16,201 nucleotides of DNA from Desulfobacteraceae bacterium (GTDB lineage: Bacteria; Desulfobacterota; DSM-4660; Desulfatiglandales; Desulfatiglandaceae), in NCBI GenBank assembly GCA_030589715.1, contig JAUUVE010000011.1:1-16201 (forward strand), in the 5' to 3' direction. Below are positions 7,854 to 14,905 of the stretch, one piece after another. The translations under genes were made by a program, and so were the position numbers. Within the stretch, counting starts at the first letter, position 1, and the number at the start of each line of letters is the position of its first letter. Under the pieces are notes generated by a model that was given only the letters and a program-made list of their open reading frames with translations, ran no database searches and was not told the DNA's origin.

Positions 7854-8516
7854 ATGCAATTAGGGAAAATTATCGATTTAAGCATGACGATAGAAGAGGA
7901 TATGCACCTCTTTCCTGGTATTCCTGAGCCGTCTTTTACTCGGGTAAAAACGCATGATCAGAACGGCATCCAGGTTACAAGGCTGGAGACGATCCTCCAT
8001 GCTGGTACCCATGTTGACTCACCACGTCACGTTCTGAAGGATGGCGAAACCATCAGTGAAACTTCTCTGGACAAGCTCATGGGTGAGGCTGTGGTTCTAG
8101 ACCTGAAATACAAGTCCCCGGGGAGCGTAATTACTGCAGATGATTTCAAAAAATACGCTGGGGATATGCGAAAAAATGATATCGTGATCCTCAACACCGG
8201 ATACGAGAATTATTCAGATCCAGATCAGTATTGTATTGTCGCACCAGAGGCTGCTTATTGGCTAGTCGATCATGAAATCAAGTGTATGGCAGTGGACATG
8301 CTATCTTTGGACCCAATTCACTCAAAAAATGGAAGGGCTTCGAAGCAAACCCACCCTTCCCATCATATTATCCTGGGTGCTGGAATTCCTCTGATTGAGA
8401 GCATGATTAACCTAGATTCACTCACAAAGAGAAGAGTATTCCTCTGTTGTCTACCCTTAAAAATATCGGGCAGTGATGCGGCGCCGGCACGCGTCATTGC
8501 TATGGAAGTTGACTAG
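7854..8516 (+). CDS. Cyclase-family metal-dependent hydrolase (kynurenine formamidase / isatin hydrolase superfamily)
   Basis: A 220-residue protein of the Cyclase family (PF04199). The family motif HxGTHxDxPxH is complete as H49-A-G-T-H53-V-D55-S-P-R-H59 and supplies the metal ligands and the catalytic His/Asp. Known members hydrolyse N-formylkynurenine and the lactam ring of isatin, with manganese or zinc, in the cytoplasm. The start at 7854 is set by a strong ribosome binding site and by IDLSMTIEEDM, the normal N-terminus of the family. The C-terminus (RVFLCCLPLKISGSDAAPARVIAMEVD) is also normal, so the gene looks intact. Its TAG stop is followed without a gap by an enamidase remnant in the same frame. 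The pairing with a 6-hydroxynicotinate reductase homologue suggests a cyclic amide or formyl amide substrate, which is inference. Confidence 0.9.
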   Translation: MQLGKIIDLSMTIEEDMHLFPGIPEPSFTRVKTHDQNGIQVTRLETILHAGTHVDSPRHVLKDGETISETSLDKLMGEAVVLDLKYKSPGSVITADDFKKYAGDMRKNDIVILNTGYENYSDPDQYCIVAPEAAYWLVDHEIKCMAVDMLSLDPIHSKNGRASKQTHPSHHIILGAGIPLIESMINLDSLTKRRVFLCCLPLKISGSDAAPARVIAMEVD

Positions 8517-8900
8517 GAGATGCGCCAAAGCTAGAGCCCCAGCGCCGCTGTGGAGGCCGCAAAGATGGCGATGGCCAGTAAAACACGCCACCGCATCATT
8601 ACCGGAAATGATGCACTTTCCCGTACTGGTGTAATTCCTTCGGGTGTTCTACGGACAGCTGGAGTTCTCTGCTCTTTCACAGAGCTAAAGCCGGAGAATG
8701 CGATTGCACTGGCAAGGGGCAACACCGCAAAAGTACACGGACTGAAGGAGGGAGTAATCGAATAGGCAAGACCTGTTGATTGGGTGATCATGGATGCCCC
8801 CCTCTATTCCGCAGGAGAGACGGACTAGAGGCGATCAAGGCTGGTAACACCTCTGGCATTATCATGGTGATGGTCCAACAAAAGTCGCAATACACGATAA
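8517..8900 (+). pseudogene. ena: C-terminal remnant of an enamidase (amidohydrolase superfamily)
   Basis: This stretch is a decayed relative of the C-terminal part of Eubacterium barkeri enamidase, which opens the ring of 1,4,5,6-tetrahydro-6-oxonicotinate to 2-formylglutarate. In the frame starting at 8517 I can align, without gaps and from memory of the E. barkeri protein, GNDALSRTGVIPSGVLR with GNDAPSGTGLIPLGILR, then LARGNTAKVHGLKEGVI with MATGNSTAVYGLNTGVI, then WVIMDAPLYS with LIIMDTPLGS. The Asp at 8610-8612 (in GND) would be the conserved metal- or base-linked Asp of strand 8. The frame is broken by TAG at 8532, TAG at 8763 and TAG at 8826. Homology then resumes in another frame (LEAIKAGNTSG, from 8825) and later as KSRNT (8880-8894). 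The whole N-terminal metal-binding half is missing. Confidence 0.75.
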
Positions 8901-8994
8901 CCTAATCGTGAGCGTATTTATCAATTGGGAGACGAAAAGAGAAGGCTTGCGAGTGCTCCTGTGGTAAGGAACAGCATATGTTCTGAAACTTTTT

Positions 8995-9004
8995 AAAGGA
9001 GAGG
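8995..9004 (+). promoter_or_regulatory. Ribosome binding site of the reductase gene
   Basis: AAAGGAGAGG lies just before ATG 9009. It lies downstream of the pseudogene, so the reductase can still be translated despite the decayed sequence upstream. Confidence 0.65.
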
Positions 9005-9008
9005 ATTT

Positions 9009-10535
9009 ATGATTCGGATCGATTTAGAGAAATGTACCGGGTGTAAAACCTGTGAGGTTGTCTGCCAGGTGGAAGCCATCCGGGTAATAAAAAAGAAAGC
9101 TAAAACGAACGAGGACTGCGTTAACTGTGGAGCCTGCACAAAGGTTTGCCCTGTAAATGCCCTCACCAGGGATGCGATACCCGACACGGGCGCAATGAGC
9201 TGCAACTACTGTCCGATTCGCTGCGAGATCAAACCGGGAAACATGGGCGCTTGCCTCCGGTATAGGAACGATGGCAAAAAACTTGTTCGGAATACCCTTC
9301 TTGTATTCTACCGTGACGTCACCGATGTTATCCCGAAGGAATACTATCCTGCAATTACCAAACCGCTTATCACCGGTATCGGGGCGGGTACCACATCTCC
9401 GGATAGCCGCCCTGCCCCCTACATCGTACAGGAGAAGGTGGATGGTGTAGATGTGATTACATGTGTGACCGAATGTCCCTTCACGGTGAACGGGATTAAA
9501 GTTAAGATTGATAGCGACACTTTCATCGGCAATGAAGGTTCCGATGTGACCTACCATAAACGACGTATTGGAATGGTGACCACCGAGGAGTACAGTGCCA
9601 CCATTCTCGCCTTGGGAGGACTCCGTACGACGGGAGGAGAGAACGGTATGTTGTCTGTCAAAGTTGTAACCGATATCGCCAACAAAAAACGGGTTCCCTT
9701 GGCAGTTAAGGGGGGAGCAAAGCTCGAGATCCAGGTCTCTCAGCCTCCCGTTATCAACCGAGTTATTTCGGGAAAGATAGCTGTTGGGTGTGGCAGTGCG
9801 ACTGCAGGCCTTTTCGCGTCTTTTTTTGCGAAGGCAGCAGATGAGGTGATCGTCCTGGACCATCAGCTTACCTCCCTTTTCTCAGAACACTCCTCCGGAC
9901 GGTACGTCAATGTCTTACCATCAGGTATCGTGCTCAGGTATCAGCAATCCACTCCGGGACGGTACTTCGGCATAAAAGGTGATGGTATCGGGGGAACCAA
10001 TATAATCAACCCTCTTGATATCATTGACATGGAGAAGAGTAAGGTTCGCCCCGGTTTGACACTCCTCGTAACCGAACCCACTGGAGAATTCTATGCCTTT
10101 TTTCGCTTTGAGAATGGTAGGTTTGTTGAGATCAGCCCTACCGCTGACGCGCTTGAGGCGACAAACGAGATCTCCTCCAGTTGTGAACCCTCTGGGGTTT
10201 CAGCCATGTTCATAGGCGGTGCAGGAGGGGCTTCCCGGGCTGGGATTACTAAGAGACCACTAAAATTGACCGAGGCTATCAAAGAACGGAAGGCAAAACT
10301 GACGATTGGCGGTGCACCCACCTTTATCATGCCTGGCGGCGGGATTACCTTTATTGTGGATGTGGAGCAGGTAAAGTCTGCCTCCTTCTACTGGGTTCCG
10401 ACGCCGGCTGTGGTGGCACCCATCGAGTATACCATCACACTGGAAGATTTCATCGCTATTGGCGGGCACGAGGATACCATCCGACCAATATCCGAGGTAA
10501 TCGAAGAGATCGACAATAAGAAACCCGGAATATAG
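9009..10535 (+). CDS. hnr: 6-hydroxynicotinate reductase-like iron-sulfur protein
   Basis: A 508-residue protein that I assign to the 6-hydroxynicotinate reductase family of anaerobic nicotinate fermentation, which reduces the ring of 6-hydroxynicotinate with ferredoxin to 1,4,5,6-tetrahydro-6-oxonicotinate. The N-terminus is a two-cluster ferredoxin domain: C9-x2-C12-x2-C15-x3-C19 and C37-x2-C40-x2-C43-x3-C47-P. A further cysteine group follows, C65-x2-C68-x3-C72-x9-C82, and a pair at C152/C156, so a third iron-sulfur site is possible. The rest is the long glycine-rich region special to the family (for example IAVGCGSATAGLFASFF and AMFIGGAGGASRAG). The enamidase remnant immediately upstream strongly supports the assignment. 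No nicotinate dehydrogenase or later pathway genes are in view, so the substrate may be a related N-heterocycle. Confidence 0.78.
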   Translation: MIRIDLEKCTGCKTCEVVCQVEAIRVIKKKAKTNEDCVNCGACTKVCPVNALTRDAIPDTGAMSCNYCPIRCEIKPGNMGACLRYRNDGKKLVRNTLLVFYRDVTDVIPKEYYPAITKPLITGIGAGTTSPDSRPAPYIVQEKVDGVDVITCVTECPFTVNGIKVKIDSDTFIGNEGSDVTYHKRRIGMVTTEEYSATILALGGLRTTGGENGMLSVKVVTDIANKKRVPLAVKGGAKLEIQVSQPPVINRVISGKIAVGCGSATAGLFASFFAKAADEVIVLDHQLTSLFSEHSSGRYVNVLPSGIVLRYQQSTPGRYFGIKGDGIGGTNIINPLDIIDMEKSKVRPGLTLLVTEPTGEFYAFFRFENGRFVEISPTADALEATNEISSSCEPSGVSAMFIGGAGGASRAGITKRPLKLTEAIKERKAKLTIGGAPTFIMPGGGITFIVDVEQVKSASFYWVPTPAVVAPIEYTITLEDFIAIGGHEDTIRPISEVIEEIDNKKPGI

Positions 10536-10891
10536 TGTCTTTTCGCTCTCGCCATGGATTTCTAAAAATAATCCTCTTTTTGAACACAAAAACGACTATA
10601 TAGGCCCGAAATCGGGGTCGATTAATACCATAATATCAATCATTTGAACTCTTTAGCTTGGTCCGACCTCCTTTGAAATCAGCACCCACAACATCATGTG
10701 GTTGCATTGAGATTGACACACAAGGCAGAATTTTCGTATACTTCCTCCACAAAAAGGGAGTTCTTATCATCTTATCATCTCATCATCATCTCATCAATTC
10801 GAAGATGCTCGAGTCTTCCGCAGAATCTGGTCTATAAGGTCCATTGAGACACGCCGCAAATGGCATTTCTTCGTGGGTAGGGGATGTACGC
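10536..10891. other. Intergenic region of about 350 bases with tandem octamer repeats
   Basis: AT-rich and without a recognisable gene. A short dyad CCCG-AAAT-CGGG occurs near 10606, but no T run follows it, so it is not a convincing terminator. An octamer repeat array lies at 10763-10796. A TTG-initiated extension of the following flavoprotein could begin at 10844. Confidence 0.5.
10763..10796. repeat. Short tandem repeat array (CTTATCAT / CTCATCAT)
   Basis: Two exact copies of CTTATCAT (10763-10778) are followed by the variant CTCATCAT, an extra CAT, and CTCATCA. It is a low-complexity CT/CAT array upstream of the flavoprotein gene. Confidence 0.75.
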
Positions 10892-12613
10892 ATGTCAGCG
10901 AATGAGCGAACGAGGTCGAACGGAATGTCAGTGCGGTGGCACGAGGACTACGACATAGTCCTCCTTGGGGCCGGAGCGGGCGGCATGACTGCTGCGCTCG
11001 TTTCTGCCATAGAAGGGTTACGCGTGCTTTTGATCGAGAAAAGCGATCAGATCGGAGGTACGACGGCCCGCTCGTCAGGAACCGTATGGATCCCGGACAA
11101 TCATCACCAACGGCGTCTCGGCATCCTTGACGACGCGGCTGCAGCACTCACCTATCTCGATGCATTGGTGGGTAGTCGTGCTGATCGCTCGCTCCGCGAG
11201 GCATTTGTTGCTGCGGGGCCGGAGATGATCAGGTATCTCGCGAGACACACCGACCTTCACTTTCAAACCTATCCGCATCAACCGGATTACCGCCAGGACC
11301 TGCCCGGAGCCGCAACCGGCAACAGGCCGCTTGAACCACTGCCATTCGATGGAAGAACCTTAGGTAAGCATTTCGACCTCGTCCGCAGTCCTATTCCTGA
11401 GCTCATGCTATTTGGAGGAATGATGGTGACCAGAGGGGAGGCGGCACGACTTACGCATATGGCGACATCCTTTGGGGCACTGGCCTTCGGAGTGAAGCTG
11501 ACGGCACGATACATCGCGGATCGGATGCACTATCACCGAGGCACGCGGCTGGTCCTTGGTAATGCACTGGCAGCAAGATTATTCAAGAATCTGCTGGATC
11601 GCGGTGTCCCTGTCTGGGTGAAGACAAAGACGTCCCAGCTCATCAAAGAGGCGGGACGAGTGAGCGGTCTTGTGGTGGAACAAGGGGAGTCACAGATAAG
11701 AGTGCGCGTGCGCCGAGGAGTGGTGCTTGCCGGAGGCGGCTTCCCCGCCAGCAGGGAACTTCGCCAGCGCTATTTCCCAAAACCGACCGCCGAGTACACA
11801 ACCGCATTTGAGGGGTGCGTGGGCGACACACTGCAACTGGCTCAGGATATAGGCGCCTCCCTAGGCGAGGAGGGCGAAGATAACGCCCTGTGGTTTCCTG
11901 GCTCTATCGCGATCCGGAGGGATGGGTCAACTGCCGTTTACCCGCACATTGTCCTGGACCGCGCGAAGCCTGGACTTGTTGCCGTGAATTCAGCGGGAAG
12001 ACGGTTTGTCAACGAGGCGGTTTCTTACCACGAGTTCACTCGGGCGATGTACCGCACACACAGTATCACCCCGTGTATTCCTACCATGCTGATATGCGAT
12101 CGGCGTTTCCTCTGGAAGTATGGTCTGGGGATGATCAGACCTCTTACTCCGGTATTGAGACCCTTTATCAAAAGAGGATATCTCCGTGTGGCCAACACCC
12201 TACAGGAACTTGCGCAGAAGATCGGTGTGGATCCATTCGGGCTTGTTTCAACGGTCAATGAGCATAACGAGTACGCCAAGACCGGGATCGATGAGGAATT
12301 TGACAAAGGTGGCAACCCTTACGATCTTTCAAGTGGCGATCCCACGCATCGACCGAACCCTTGTCTTGGACCGATCAAAAAGGCGCCATTTTTTTCGGTG
12401 GCAGTGGTCCCGACGCCACTTGGGACCAGTTTGGGTCTCCGCTCGAACGTTAATGGCCAAGTTTGTGACAGCTCTAATCAACCGATCCCAGGTTTGTATA
12501 CTTGCGGGAACGACATGCACTCGGTGATGGGGGGCGAATATCCCGGTGCGGGGGTTCAGTTGGGGCTTGCCATGACCTTTGGATATATCATCGCAAAGCA
12601 CGCTGCGCGATAA
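10892..12613 (+). CDS. FAD-binding dehydrogenase of the 3-ketosteroid-delta-1-dehydrogenase / fumarate reductase flavoprotein family
   Basis: A flavoprotein of 573 residues from ATG 10892. The FAD dinucleotide-binding motif GAGAGG follows YDIVLL, with an acidic residue at the end of strand 2 (VLLIEK), then GGTTARSSGTVWIPDN. The C-terminus (GLYTCGNDMHSVMGGEYPGAG, then LAMTFGYIIAKHAA) closely follows the KstD pattern, in which the Tyr and Gly of YPGAG hold the substrate carbonyl. The family inserts or removes ring double bonds next to a ketone. No signal peptide or twin-arginine motif was seen. The start is uncertain: ATG 10892 has AGGGGA 7 bases upstream, ATG 10925 has GAGG and matches the shorter usual N-terminus, and TTG 10844 is weak. 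The substrate is unknown; a cyclic ketone or enone is inferred from the family. Confidence 0.85.
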   Translation: MSANERTRSNGMSVRWHEDYDIVLLGAGAGGMTAALVSAIEGLRVLLIEKSDQIGGTTARSSGTVWIPDNHHQRRLGILDDAAAALTYLDALVGSRADRSLREAFVAAGPEMIRYLARHTDLHFQTYPHQPDYRQDLPGAATGNRPLEPLPFDGRTLGKHFDLVRSPIPELMLFGGMMVTRGEAARLTHMATSFGALAFGVKLTARYIADRMHYHRGTRLVLGNALAARLFKNLLDRGVPVWVKTKTSQLIKEAGRVSGLVVEQGESQIRVRVRRGVVLAGGGFPASRELRQRYFPKPTAEYTTAFEGCVGDTLQLAQDIGASLGEEGEDNALWFPGSIAIRRDGSTAVYPHIVLDRAKPGLVAVNSAGRRFVNEAVSYHEFTRAMYRTHSITPCIPTMLICDRRFLWKYGLGMIRPLTPVLRPFIKRGYLRVANTLQELAQKIGVDPFGLVSTVNEHNEYAKTGIDEEFDKGGNPYDLSSGDPTHRPNPCLGPIKKAPFFSVAVVPTPLGTSLGLRSNVNGQVCDSSNQPIPGLYTCGNDMHSVMGGEYPGAGVQLGLAMTFGYIIAKHAAR

Positions 12614-12806
12614 GCTTGACCGATTGTTGTCTCGAAAAAGCCAGGGTCCAGACAGAAGCCTCCTGTCCTAGAAATCACCGTACTCGATCCACTCGGGGTT
12701 GGCTGCATACGTGAAAGATCGCTTGGAGGCAAAAAGATGATGCAGCGATACCATGCAGGTTGCCTTGTGAGGCGCCACGGATTCTTGATCTGACGGAGGA
12801 GAAATC
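12614..12806. other. Spacer between the flavoprotein and the cupin gene
   Basis: There is no recognisable gene, promoter or terminator here. The same-strand genes on each side could be cotranscribed across these 193 bases. Confidence 0.4.
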
Positions 12807-13181
12807 ATGGAAGACATCAAAGGGCAGAAACCATCCATTCGAAACGTTGTGGAGGTGCCGTGGGAGGAGTTTCCCGGCCACTTTGGAGGAGCACTCTCGA
12901 AACCGCTTGTCCGTCCGGAAACAGCGGGTTCGCATTTGCTCGACTACCGGATTTCCTGCTACCAACCCAAGGCCTATGTGGAGCCCCATGCTCACAAGGT
13001 TCAAGAGCAGGTTTACCATGTGCTTGAGGGAGATGGATTGATGGAGATTGACGGAAAACGTCAGGTTGTCCGCAAACACGATGTCATATTCATTCCCCCG
13101 GGCGTCACCCACGCGATATACAACACCGGCCTGATCGACCTCACGTTTATCGTCGTGACGACGCCTATTGATGATCAATAG
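12807..13181 (+). CDS. Small single-domain cupin protein
   Basis: A 124-residue cupin with a complete metal site. Motif 1 gives H61-x-H63-x3-E67 ending in G75 (EPHAHKVQEQVYHVLEG). Motif 2 gives P97-P-G99-x2-H102-x3-N106. Such proteins bind Mn, Fe, Ni or Zn and act as isomerases, dioxygenases, decarboxylases or binding proteins, and the sequence alone does not say which. The ATG at 12807 is preceded by GGAGGAG. It lies 193 bases downstream of the flavoprotein on the same strand and may act on the same compound. In an anaerobe an isomerase, lyase or sensor role is more likely than oxygen chemistry, which is inference. Confidence 0.87.
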   Translation: MEDIKGQKPSIRNVVEVPWEEFPGHFGGALSKPLVRPETAGSHLLDYRISCYQPKAYVEPHAHKVQEQVYHVLEGDGLMEIDGKRQVVRKHDVIFIPPGVTHAIYNTGLIDLTFIVVTTPIDDQ

Positions 13182-13369
13182 ATCAAAGCGATTTTTGCTG
13201 CGATATGGCGCCTCACAGCGGGAATAGCACGCAGGTTTCAAATTTCAAATATCTTTGACGAGGATTTTTTAAGCCCCGTCAGTTTCAAAAACGATGCGCT
13301 AGCGGAGAGCCCAGCCAAAAAACGGGCTCTCGTTTCAAAATCACTTAGAGAGATTAATGGGGGATTTAC
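13182..13369. other. Intergenic region with repeated GTTTCAAA motifs and a hairpin
   Basis: GTTTCAAA occurs at 13235-13242, 13282-13289 and 13332-13339. The first is part of a heptamer duplication (TTTCAAA TTTCAAA, 13236-13249). No small gene was seen. Confidence 0.5.
13305..13331 (+). terminator. Possible weak terminator hairpin after the cupin gene
   Basis: GAGAGCCC (13305-13312) and GGGCTCTC (13324-13331) form a perfect 8-base stem with an 11-base loop, followed only by GTTTC. The stem suits intrinsic termination, but the T tract is poor and the site is 39 bases before the next start codon. It could equally be a leader structure of the CoA-transferase gene. Confidence 0.4.
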
Positions 13370-14557
13370 ATGGGTTTACCTTTGGAAAACGTGAGGATAC
13401 TTGATCTTTCAGTAATTATGGCAGGGCCATACTGCACCCTGATTCTCGGGGATTTGGGGGCAGAGGTAATTAAAATCGAGAGACCTGGTGTTGGCGAGGG
13501 TGCACGAGGAGTGCCCCCCTACTATTTCGAAGGCGAAAGCGCATATTTTATTGCCATGAACCGGAACAAAAGAAGTATCACCCTCGACTTAAAGAGTCCT
13601 AGAGGAAAGAAAATCTTTTACGAGCTGGGAAAGAAATCAGATGTGGTGATCGACAACTTCAGACCAGGGGTTGTTGAGAGGCTTGGGGTCGATTATGATA
13701 CCTTGAAGAAGATAAATCCTCGTATTATCAGTTGCTCTATCTCTGGGTATGGTGGAAGCGGCCCCCTCAAAGACCGACCTGCATTTGACCTCATAATACA
13801 GGCCGCGGGGGGCATTATGAGCTATACCGGGGAGCCCGGGCGAATGCCGGTGAGAATGGGGGCGCCCATGGGTGATTTGGCAGGCGGTTTATTTGCCTCC
13901 AACGGGATACTGTCTGCCCTTTATCAAAGGGAACGTACCGGGAGGGGACAGAAGATTGATATTAGTCTGTTGGATTGCCAGATCTCCCTCCTCGCCTACA
14001 GAGGGCAGTATTACCTTGTTGGGAATGAAATAGCCAAACCCGTAGGGTCGGGACATGTATCAATCCATCCCATTGGGGCGTTCAAGACCAAGACTTTTGA
14101 TATCGTAATTGATGCCAACACAGAAAAGATCTTTGCCGAACTGGCCAAAGGCATCGTACATACTGACCTGTGTGCAAATCCAAAATTCAATTCCAGGGAA
14201 AGCCGACTAAAAAACAAGGAAGAACTGTATGATATTTTACAAAAGGCATTCGCCGAAAAGACCGGGGAGGAATGGCTGGAGATACTGGACGGGAAAGTTG
14301 CGATCGGGCCTATCAATACCGTTGACAAGGCGCTCTCAGATACTCAGATACTAAGCCGGAATATGGTTCCCGAGATCGAGATGGGAAATGGAAAAACACT
14401 AAAGGTTCTTGGCAATCCAATTAAGATGTCTGAAATTGATCAGGAATCCTTCAAATCGCCTCCCCGGTTGGGTGAGCACACCGAGGAGGTCTTGAAAAAA
14501 ACCCTCAATTATTCGTCTAAAGAAATCGAAGAACTAAGACAGCAAGGAATTGTTTAG
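13370..14557 (+). CDS. CoA-transferase family III (CaiB/BaiF) protein
   Basis: A 395-residue member of the class III CoA-transferases, which move CoA between an acyl-CoA and a free acid through aspartyl intermediates and act as interlocked dimers. The nucleophile is D169 in MGAPMGDLAGGLF, the same number as in formyl-CoA transferase. The N-terminal LDLSVIMAGPYCTLILGDLGAEVIKIE block and the NRNKRSITLDLKSPRG block are diagnostic, and the length is typical. The ATG follows a G-rich stretch (ATGGGGG) that can serve as ribosome binding site. The gene precedes the acyl-CoA mutase on the same strand after about 350 bases, so it probably activates that enzyme's substrate or recovers CoA from its product. 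The acid is not identifiable. Racemase members of this superfamily (AMACR type) are an alternative. Confidence 0.92.
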   Translation: MGLPLENVRILDLSVIMAGPYCTLILGDLGAEVIKIERPGVGEGARGVPPYYFEGESAYFIAMNRNKRSITLDLKSPRGKKIFYELGKKSDVVIDNFRPGVVERLGVDYDTLKKINPRIISCSISGYGGSGPLKDRPAFDLIIQAAGGIMSYTGEPGRMPVRMGAPMGDLAGGLFASNGILSALYQRERTGRGQKIDISLLDCQISLLAYRGQYYLVGNEIAKPVGSGHVSIHPIGAFKTKTFDIVIDANTEKIFAELAKGIVHTDLCANPKFNSRESRLKNKEELYDILQKAFAEKTGEEWLEILDGKVAIGPINTVDKALSDTQILSRNMVPEIEMGNGKTLKVLGNPIKMSEIDQESFKSPPRLGEHTEEVLKKTLNYSSKEIEELRQQGIV

Positions 14558-14905
14558 AGTGTCAGTGTTCGGGACTCGAGGTTTTCTGACGTCTGAAATC
14601 TGAAACACGAAGACTGTTTTGGGTGCGGTCGAAGGCCTGCATTAGGTATGTGTTGCCCCATCGGTAAACATGAAAATGAATTGGGAGCAAAAATTCTAGA
14701 TAGTGTCCATCCAGAAATGAGATAGTTTTTGCAAGGTCAAGGAAGATGAGGATTTTAACCACCCCAGAGAAATAGGCTTCACATTTCACGGGGCAGGCAG
14801 GAATACACTGAAGTATTTCGAGGACTAAAATCCGAATCTGATGCAGAGATTGTAAAAAATAGCCATTTATGGATGGATACTGGGTATAAGAAAGGCTGTG
14901 TGAAA
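14558..14905. other. 348-base gap with no convincing gene
   Basis: It holds a three-copy heptamer run (TCTGACG TCTGAAA TCTGAAA, 14585-14605). A reading frame open from 14759 runs into the mutase frame, but it has no start with a ribosome binding site. A minus-strand 75-codon frame (14562-14789) matches nothing I recognise. The stretch may be degenerate repeat or former gene sequence, but I cannot identify it. Confidence 0.45.
14585..14606. repeat. Heptamer repeat, inverted relative of the one at 13235-13249
   Basis: Period-7 TCTGA copies start at 14585, 14592 and 14599. The reverse complement of 14592-14606, GTTTCAGATTTCAGA, differs from GTTTCAAATTTCAAA at 13235-13249 at only 2 of 15 positions, so related heptamer repeats flank the CoA-transferase gene in opposite orientation. 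Confidence 0.55.

Noticed and set aside
8531..8791. 86-codon minus-strand frame with a hydrophobic end, over the enamidase remnant
   Set aside because: It is the mirror of the enamidase-like frame, and the plus-strand similarity explains the sequence.
8514..8828. Read-through of TAG (pyrrolysine-type) joining the cyclase and enamidase-like frame, since the stops at 8514, 8532, 8763 and 8826 are all TAG
   Set aside because: The cyclase C-terminus is normal, the enamidase piece lacks its N-terminal half and is also frameshifted, a TGA follows at 8868, and other intact genes here (reductase, cupin, CoA-transferase) end in TAG.
9024..9863. Long open frame of 279 codons on the minus strand inside the reductase gene
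   Set aside because: It is antisense to a frame with clear iron-sulfur motifs and shows no recognisable domain.
10600..10625. CCCG-AAAT-CGGG hairpin as terminator of the reductase gene
   Set aside because: The stem is only 4 bases and no T tract follows.
14562..14789. 75-codon minus-strand frame after the CoA-transferase, considered as an IS or gene remnant
   Set aside because: I could not match it to any transposase or other family, and no terminal inverted repeats or target duplication were found.
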